Source: a bacterium UBA2214
Lineage (GTDB): Bacteria; Zhuqueibacterota; Zhuqueibacteria; Residuimicrobiales; Residuimicrobiaceae
DNA length: 11,491 bases
Assembly (NCBI GenBank): GCA_002327255.1
Contig: DCUM01000054.1
Coordinates: forward strand, 1 to 11,491
Reading direction: 5' to 3'
Shown: positions 7,527-11,491 of the stretch, one piece after another
Position numbering within the stretch: position 1 is the stretch's first letter
Layout of the letters: each line of letters opens with the position of its first letter
Position numbers and translations under genes: made by a program
The notes under the pieces: generated by a model
The model's database searches: none
What the model saw: the letters and a program-made list of their open reading frames with translations, nothing else
What the model was told of the DNA's origin: nothing

Positions 7527-7689
7527 AAAAATAAGTCTTGGCATTTCACGCAACAATTTGTATTTTAGGACGTCATTGAAGCGGTTCAAGAAGTATCGGC
7601 GCTCTGATTGTGGCTTGAGGTACTTTTTGCACAGCGTCAGTACAGAGGTGCGGGGGCAGGGTTTTTCATTATGAAGAGTAGACTGGCGT

Positions 7690-8313
7690 ATGTACATTCT
7701 TATTGCATTGTTCGTAGGTTTTCTGGCTGCCATTCCCATCGGTCCAATTAATGTATTTGCCATCACACAAACTCTGCGGCGGGATTTTCTGCACGGTTTT
7801 CTGGTAGGGTTGACGGCTGCCTTTCTCGATGTCATTTTCTGTATGGCCGCCATCACCGGCATGCACGAACTCACCACCAGCATAGAAGTACTTTTACCCA
7901 CCATCAAAATACTCGGCATCATCATCATCCTTCTGCTGGCCGGCCGTCTTTATTACCAATCCAGACACTGCGACATCCATAAAAAGAATGAACAAAACAG
8001 GATATCCACCGCGCCGCGGCCGATCATTGGCGCCATCCTCCTCTATATCGCCAATCCGGGTTTGTACATGTTCTGGATCGCCGTGGGCGGCACTGTCACC
8101 GCGCACAAGCTGATCTCACCGCTGGAATGGAATGGTCTGATTTTCGCTGTGACGAGCGGGGTGGGGACGACCATCTGGTATTTTCTTCTCTGCCGTTACG
8201 TCGCAAAATACCACCATCAATTTGAGCAAAAAACCTTTGAGCGCATACTCCTCGTCACGGCTTTGATTCTGGTCGCGCTGGCCCTCTATACCGCAGTGAC
8301 GCTCATCATCTGA
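7690..8313 (+). CDS. LysE-family translocator (amino-acid or metabolite exporter)
   Basis: This 207-aa inner-membrane protein is of the LysE/RhtB exporter superfamily, which exports amino acids or related small molecules by proton or ion exchange. The N-terminal signature GFLAAIPIGPINVFAITQTL (10-29) matches the conserved G-x-x-PGP-type motif of the family. The conserved second-half motif NPGLYMFWIAVGG (122-134) is also present. Hydrophobic segments are visible near 3-20, 37-58, 68-88, 111-134, 147-170 and 185-206, which gives the usual six helices. The substrate cannot be deduced. The ribosome site is weak (GAAGAG about 12 nt before the ATG). The 163-bp upstream gap contains no convincing promoter. 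The gene ends 30 bp from the stop of the convergent TonB-like gene. Confidence 0.88.
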   Translation: MYILIALFVGFLAAIPIGPINVFAITQTLRRDFLHGFLVGLTAAFLDVIFCMAAITGMHELTTSIEVLLPTIKILGIIIILLLAGRLYYQSRHCDIHKKNEQNRISTAPRPIIGAILLYIANPGLYMFWIAVGGTVTAHKLISPLEWNGLIFAVTSGVGTTIWYFLLCRYVAKYHHQFEQKTFERILLVTALILVALALYTAVTLII

Positions 8314-8343
8314 CGCAATATACTCCAGACTGCTCCCTTCCCC

Positions 8344-8979
8344 TCATTCCGGCTCGAAGCCGAATTCGCAAATGGTCCAGCATTTAATGGGCTTGTCCCC
8401 CGCCATGGCGGGCTGAAAGAGGCTCTGCCGGGCGGCTTCGATGGCTGCTGTCCGGCATCCGGCGCTGCCGGTTTCGTCGGCGAGTACGTGCACTTCCTCT
8501 ATCCGTCCCAGTTCGTTCACCAGGATTTGCAGGCGAATGATGCCGCGCACTTTGCGTTTGCGTTCTTCTTGGGGATACTCCGCCATGACCTGGAGGACGG
8601 GGCGTGGCGGCAGCGTATCGACGGGCGCTGTGGCGAACAGACCGCCTGCGATGCCCGCCCCGGCACCGTACGCGTCCCGGCTTCCCGCCTGCGCATCCAC
8701 CGTTTCCGGAATCGTCGCTTCGGGATCGGCCGTGACGGAAGGAACCGGCTGGGCGATGGCTTCCGCGACGCCCTGCATACCCGCGGGCGGCAAAGCGGGC
8801 ACGATCCATTCTACGGTTTCGGCAATCAAGGGGATCTGCTCATCGAGAAGCAATGGTTTGAGCTGGCTGATGTGTCGCGGGATCATCACGCTGAGCAGAA
8901 CGATCAGCACAAATGAAACGAGAAACGACAGGATCAGGCGACGCTGATAACAGGGATCGAGTTTTTTCATGATTTGCAT
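8344..8979 (-). CDS. TonB-like energy-transducer family protein
   Basis: This is a 211-aa inner-membrane-anchored protein with a periplasmic C-terminal TonB domain. From the N-terminus it has a short basic cytoplasmic segment (KKLDPCYQRR), one transmembrane helix at about 14-32, a proline- and alanine-rich linker with a glycine patch (YGAGAGIAGG, 104-113), and a TonB_C domain at about 133-208 (VRGIIRLQILVNELGRIEEV then AAIEAARQSLFQPAMAGDKP). TonB proteins couple the proton-motive force to outer-membrane receptors, or act as scaffolds in related systems. There are no exbB, exbD or receptor genes nearby, so the partner is unknown. The start at 8979 is preferred for its AGG about 5 nt upstream. 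The ATG at 8970 (MKKLDPCYQRR) is equally plausible, and longer starts are not supported. Cysteines at 10, 175, 200 and 204 are more than usual for a periplasmic TonB domain. Confidence 0.85.
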   Translation of the reverse strand: MQIMKKLDPCYQRRLILSFLVSFVLIVLLSVMIPRHISQLKPLLLDEQIPLIAETVEWIVPALPPAGMQGVAEAIAQPVPSVTADPEATIPETVDAQAGSRDAYGAGAGIAGGLFATAPVDTLPPRPVLQVMAEYPQEERKRKVRGIIRLQILVNELGRIEEVHVLADETGSAGCRTAAIEAARQSLFQPAMAGDKPIKCWTICEFGFEPE

Positions 8980-9088
8980 ACAGACCTGCCGAAAAAGAGC
9001 TGCCATTGTCGTTTGGGCACCAGGCACATTGGAATTAAATGGGCTCAGACCCGTCCAACCCCAACCCGGATAAACCGGAACCCTTTTG

Positions 9089-9109
9089 GGGCGAGCAGGC
9101 TGCTCGCCC
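9089..9109. repeat. Near-perfect GC palindrome between divergent genes
   Basis: GGGCGAGCAG (9089-9098) and CTGCTCGCCC (9100-9109) are exact reverse complements around a single G. It lies between the TonB-like gene (minus) and the peptidase gene (plus), about 110 bp from the former and over 130 bp upstream of the peptidase promoter. There is no T-tract at the right distance on either strand: the A-run at 9129-9137 is about 20 bp away. It may be a repetitive palindromic element, an operator or a structured RNA end. Confidence 0.55.
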
Positions 9110-9242
9110 TGCAAATGATGCCCTTTTGAAAAAAAAAGATTTGACAAGAACCCAAGGAACAACGAAGCCGAAACTTCCATCCAGTCCAAGGACTATTCTA
9201 CTGAAAGAAAGTGATTTTTGCAACGATTTTTGCAGGATTCAT

Positions 9243-9271
9243 TTGACAAGTTGGTGTAATGGTCTTATATT
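9243..9271 (+). promoter_or_regulatory. Consensus sigma70-type promoter for the cysteine peptidase
   Basis: TTGACA (9243-9248), an exact consensus -35, is followed after exactly 17 bp by TATATT (9266-9271). The transcript would start near 9278, with a leader of about 54 nt ending in AAGGAGG (9318-9324), 7 nt before the ATG. This is the strongest promoter and ribosome-site combination in the window and predicts high expression. Confidence 0.8.
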
Positions 9272-9331
9272 GAAATAGAGAACAGAGATGAATACGCTCA
9301 TCACAGGATCCACTCCCAAGGAGGTTTAGCT

Positions 9332-10204
9332 ATGCCGATACAATCCTATGCCATGGGCTGGCTGCCGGATTATCCCGATTTTCGCGACTATACACCGGAA
9401 CATGCCACCATTCATCCCATGCTGGAAAAGATGGGGCTGATGCGCGGAAGAAAAAAAACACTCCCCACCCAGATCGACCTGCGCGAATATTGCTCTCCGG
9501 TTGAAGACCAGGGAGAGATCGGCTCGTGTACAGCGCAGGCGGGTGCCGGCATGGTCGAGTATTTCGCCAAACGGTCCAATGGCAAATACATGGATGTTTC
9601 CCGGCTTTTCCTCTACAAAGTGACGCGAAATATGATGCAGCAAAAAGGGGATATCGGCGCCTTCATCCGCACCACCATGGGCGCCCTGGTTCTGTTTGGC
9701 GTGCCGCCGGAAGAGTACTGGCCCTATCACGAAGCCGATTTTGACAAGGAGCCGCCTGCCTTCTGTTACGCATTCGCCCAGAATTATCAGACCATCAGCT
9801 ATTACCGTCTCGATGCCGCCGGCGTCACCAAGCCTGATCTAATGAAATCCATTAAAACCAATCTGGCCTCCGGTCTGCCGACCATGTTCGGCTTCACCGT
9901 CTTCAATTCGATCTCGCAGGCCGGTGAGACGGGATTGATCCCCTACCCCACATCGGGCGAGAAGATACTCGGCGGCCATGCGGTCATGGCGGTGGGGTAT
10001 GACGATAAAATCGAGATCATCAATACCCACCAAAACGGCAGCAAATGCAAGGGCGGGCTGCTCATCCGCAATTCATGGGGCGGTGGATGGGGTCAGGAGG
10101 GCTTTGGCTACCTGCCCTATGAGTATGTCTTGAAAGGATTGGCCATCGACTGGTGGTCGCTGCTCAAGAGCGAATGGGTGGAGACCGGTGAATTCAAACC
10201 GTAA
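9332..10204 (+). CDS. Papain-family (C1) cysteine peptidase without signal peptide
   Basis: This 290-aa protein has the full papain-type catalytic set: oxyanion glutamine Q60 and nucleophile C66 in VEDQGEIGSCTAQAG, histidine H216 in GGHAVMAVGYD (214-224), and asparagine N247 in LIRNSWGGGWGQEGFGYLPY (244-263). The N-terminal WLPDYPDFRDY (10-20) and LPTQIDLREYCSPVEDQ (44-60) are typical of the bacterial C1 subgroup that starts directly with a short N-terminal segment. There is no hydrophobic leader and no recognisable inhibitor propeptide, so the protein is probably cytoplasmic and made in an active form, unless it is exported by a non-Sec route. Its target is unknown. Start choice is secure: AAGGAGG lies 7 nt before the ATG and a consensus promoter lies upstream. 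It is transcribed alone and closed by the hairpin at 10231-10272. Confidence 0.93.
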   Translation: MPIQSYAMGWLPDYPDFRDYTPEHATIHPMLEKMGLMRGRKKTLPTQIDLREYCSPVEDQGEIGSCTAQAGAGMVEYFAKRSNGKYMDVSRLFLYKVTRNMMQQKGDIGAFIRTTMGALVLFGVPPEEYWPYHEADFDKEPPAFCYAFAQNYQTISYYRLDAAGVTKPDLMKSIKTNLASGLPTMFGFTVFNSISQAGETGLIPYPTSGEKILGGHAVMAVGYDDKIEIINTHQNGSKCKGGLLIRNSWGGGWGQEGFGYLPYEYVLKGLAIDWWSLLKSEWVETGEFKP

Positions 10205-10230
10205 TCGCGGCCGTGACATCCCGGTGTCGA

Positions 10231-10272
10231 AAAAAAATGGGCCCCACCAGAAAAGGCGGCGCCCATTTTTTT
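10231..10272 (+). terminator. Rho-independent terminator after the peptidase gene (bidirectional form)
   Basis: AAAAAAATGGGC (10231-10242) and GCCCATTTTTTT (10261-10272) are perfect 12-bp complements around an 18-nt loop. The T-run terminates the plus-strand transcript 27 bp after the peptidase stop codon. The matching A-run means it could also stop minus-strand transcription coming from the gene that ends at 10544. Confidence 0.88.
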
Positions 10273-10360
10273 ATTTTCCCGGCCTGCGAGATAGCGCCGT
10301 GCGGCGGTGTCAGAAAAAATCCGGCCTGGCATTTACAGCTACCTAACCAGACAAATTCAT

Positions 10361-10395
10361 AACCACAAAGTATACAAAGAACGTAAGGAAAATTT
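10361..10395 (+). repeat. A/G-rich short repeat, copy 3 (AACCACAAAGTATACAAAG type)
   Basis: The copy begins AACCACAAAGTATACAAAGA and continues with ACGTAAGGAAAA, that is CACAAAG, TACAAAG and CGTAAGG units spaced 9-10 bp apart. It is a more AT-rich relative of the repeat at 5824. It lies in the 271-bp gene-free spacer between the terminator at 10272 and the gene ending at 10544, where I see nothing else. Confidence 0.5.
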
Positions 10396-10430
10396 AACTC
10401 TTGTTTCTATTATAGATAACAATTAATGAG

Positions 10431-10453
10431 CTATCCTTCGTGTGCTTCATGAT
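10431..10453 (-). repeat. A/G-rich short repeat, copy 4, inverted relative to copy 3
   Basis: On the minus strand the copy contains ATGAAGCACACGAAGGATAG, with the CACGAAGG unit of the same degenerate family. Together with copy 3 it makes an inverted pair of about 93 bp. It is short and divergent, so the assignment is tentative. Confidence 0.35.
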
Positions 10454-10543
10454 AGAGCAAAAGTCTCTGTTGTGTGATTGATACAACCTATTATCAAGCT
10501 AAACCGTAAAGCTTGCAGCAATACTGTTCAGGAATAATGCAGG

Positions 10544-11281
10544 CTAAAAGTTTACCTGCAGCGCGAACTGCACGAAAGGATGCACGACGCCATCACCGAG
10601 GCGCACGTCCCAATCCACCTTTTGCGCCAGATTGCTGTTATGCTTGTGCACCGTCCACACCGCATCGATGGCGCTGATGAGGTGGTTGGCAAAGATGGCG
10701 CCGAGCACGAACGTGGCTTTGTTATCGGCCCGTGCTGCAGAGAGCCGCAGTTCATCGAAGCGGCGGCGATGGACATCGGATTCCCATTTCCAGTAATAGA
10801 GATCGACATCCTTGTAATAATCGTAAAGATTGCGCTCCCGCAACCTGGCGGCATTGTAGGCATCGATATCCGCATAATTGCTGATGTTGATATAAAACGT
10901 TTCGGTTTTGCCATCGGGATCGATCCCGGCGTGGGCCGTCGCAAAGCTCTGATAATCGTCCTCCCGCCATTCACGCCAGGTTATCAATCCTGCATAGCCG
11001 AGCCACAGGGCGATCTCGGCGCCCATGAAAATTTCCGATTTTCGCACCGCGCCGCAGTAGCGTTCGCCCCAACCCGGCAGCAGCAGCGACATGATGAATG
11101 CCTTGCCTTTCGACTTTTGCGGCATGGCGGTTGGCGCCGCAGGCACAGGCGTTGGGCCCACCTCCGCCACCAGCGCCGGCCGCAGCGGGAAAAAAACCGC
11201 TTTGTTCAAGCCCGGCACCTCAGCCTGGACAGCACTTGCGAACAAGATGATAATGCTCGAATAGCAGAATACTTTTTTCAT
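10544..11281 (-). CDS. Exported/membrane protein, DUF5683-like, function unknown
   Basis: This 245-aa protein has a clear signal peptide (MKKVFCYSSIIILFASAVQA, cleavage AQA-EV). It then has a proline/alanine-rich stretch (about 42-56), a conserved-looking segment KGKAFIMSLLLPGWGERYCG (58-77) reminiscent of DUF5683-type proteins, and a hydrophobic helix at about 87-101. A middle part rich in tyrosine, tryptophan and charge (YDYYKDVDLYYWKWESDV, 153-170) and a second hydrophobic helix at about 189-207 (KATFVLGAIFANHLISAIDA) follow. The protein ends in alternating hydrophobic residues closing with phenylalanine (VQFALQVNF), as in outer-membrane-associated proteins. The ATG at 11281 is preferred and starts 5 bp after the stop of the upstream paralogue. 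A GTG at 11293 would overlap that stop. I infer an envelope role, but no function can be given. Confidence 0.8.
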   Translation of the reverse strand: MKKVFCYSSIIILFASAVQAEVPGLNKAVFFPLRPALVAEVGPTPVPAAPTAMPQKSKGKAFIMSLLLPGWGERYCGAVRKSEIFMGAEIALWLGYAGLITWREWREDDYQSFATAHAGIDPDGKTETFYINISNYADIDAYNAARLRERNLYDYYKDVDLYYWKWESDVHRRRFDELRLSAARADNKATFVLGAIFANHLISAIDAVWTVHKHNSNLAQKVDWDVRLGDGVVHPFVQFALQVNF

Positions 11282-11286
11282 GGTTT

Positions 11287-11491
11287 TCACCACTCCATGC
11301 GCAGGGTCAGCGCTGTGTATGTGCGCGTATCGATGGTTTTGGGTTCGAAATAGAGATGCGCCTCGGCGATGCTTCTGTTATGACGGCTCACGCTCCACGC
11401 CGCATCCAGCGCGCTCACGATATGATTGAGGATGGCGATGCTGACACTGGTGGTGGCGTTTTTGAAGGCTTTATTGCTGGCATCCCGCCTT
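11287..11491 (-). CDS. C-terminal end of a paralogue of the neighbouring DUF5683-like protein (truncated by the window)
   Basis: The last 67 codons of a minus-strand gene are visible, running in from beyond 11491 and stopping with TGA at 11287-11289. The residues DASNKAFKNATTSVSIAILN then HIVSALDAAWSVSRHNRSIA align well with ADNKATFVLGAIFANHLISA then IDAVWTVHKHNSNLA in the downstream gene, and the protein also ends in an aromatic residue (LRMEW). The two are therefore tandem paralogues in one operon, separated by 5 bp. The N-terminus and any further operon members lie outside the window. Confidence 0.8.
   Translation of the reverse strand, partial: RRDASNKAFKNATTSVSIAILNHIVSALDAAWSVSRHNRSIAEAHLYFEPKTIDTRTYTALTLRMEW

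Noticed and set aside
6234..7928. 564-codon open frame on the minus strand across the SpmA-SpmB and LysE genes
   Set aside because: It runs antisense to two well-recognised membrane proteins and their spacer. Its product is rich in His, Gly, Asp and Arg, as expected from the reverse of hydrophobic codons, and it has no known motif.
8980..9189. Longer N-terminus for the TonB-like protein
   Set aside because: The added residues cover the palindrome and intergenic sequence and lack a ribosome site. The normal TonB layout (short basic segment then anchor helix) begins at 8979 or 8970.
10580..11353. 257-codon open frame on the plus strand opposite the DUF5683-like gene
   Set aside because: The minus-strand frame has a signal peptide and a paralogue next to it. 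The plus frame is its shadow.

Overview
The window looks like chromosomal DNA from a Gram-negative bacterium of mid-50s percent GC. A TonB-type protein and several proteins with Sec-type signal peptides point to a diderm envelope. The DUF5683-like membrane proteins, a fused SpmA-SpmB protein and the A/G-rich intergenic repeats suggest an environmental lineage near the FCB group (for example Calditrichota or KSB1). That placement is an impression, not a demonstration. I see no rRNA, tRNA, CRISPR array, phage gene or transposase.

Layout. Positions 1-4931 are one minus-strand transcription unit, read from right to left: an exported phosphodiester glycosidase (NAGPA-like), an exported YtcJ-type amidohydrolase, a sensor histidine kinase, and an OmpR-type response regulator cut by the window edge. 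Gaps are 42 bp, an overlap or near-overlap, and 7 bp. A good sigma70-type promoter sits at 4980-5008. Upstream lies a monocistronic 61-aa ferredoxin gene with its own promoter (5397-5425) and a strong terminator (5095-5152).

Positions 5426-6278 have no convincing gene. This stretch holds a 155-bp segment bounded by 12-bp perfect inverted repeats and several degenerate A/G-rich repeats of the AACCGCnGAG type in alternating orientation. On the plus strand follow the SpmA-SpmB fusion protein (6279-7526) and a LysE-family exporter (7690-8313). A TonB-like protein (8344-8979, minus) converges on them.

A divergent intergenic region with a near-perfect palindrome and a consensus promoter (TTGACA-17-TATATT) precedes a papain-family (C1) cysteine peptidase with no export signal (9332-10204). 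It is closed by a perfect 12-bp stem terminator. After another repeat-bearing spacer come two adjacent minus-strand paralogues of a small exported or membrane protein family. The upstream one is visible only as its last 67 residues.

No unmistakable new system (defence, mobile or biosynthetic) is visible. The best leads are the four-gene envelope-hydrolase plus two-component unit, the inverted-pair intergenic repeats, and the cytosolic papain-like peptidase under a consensus promoter.
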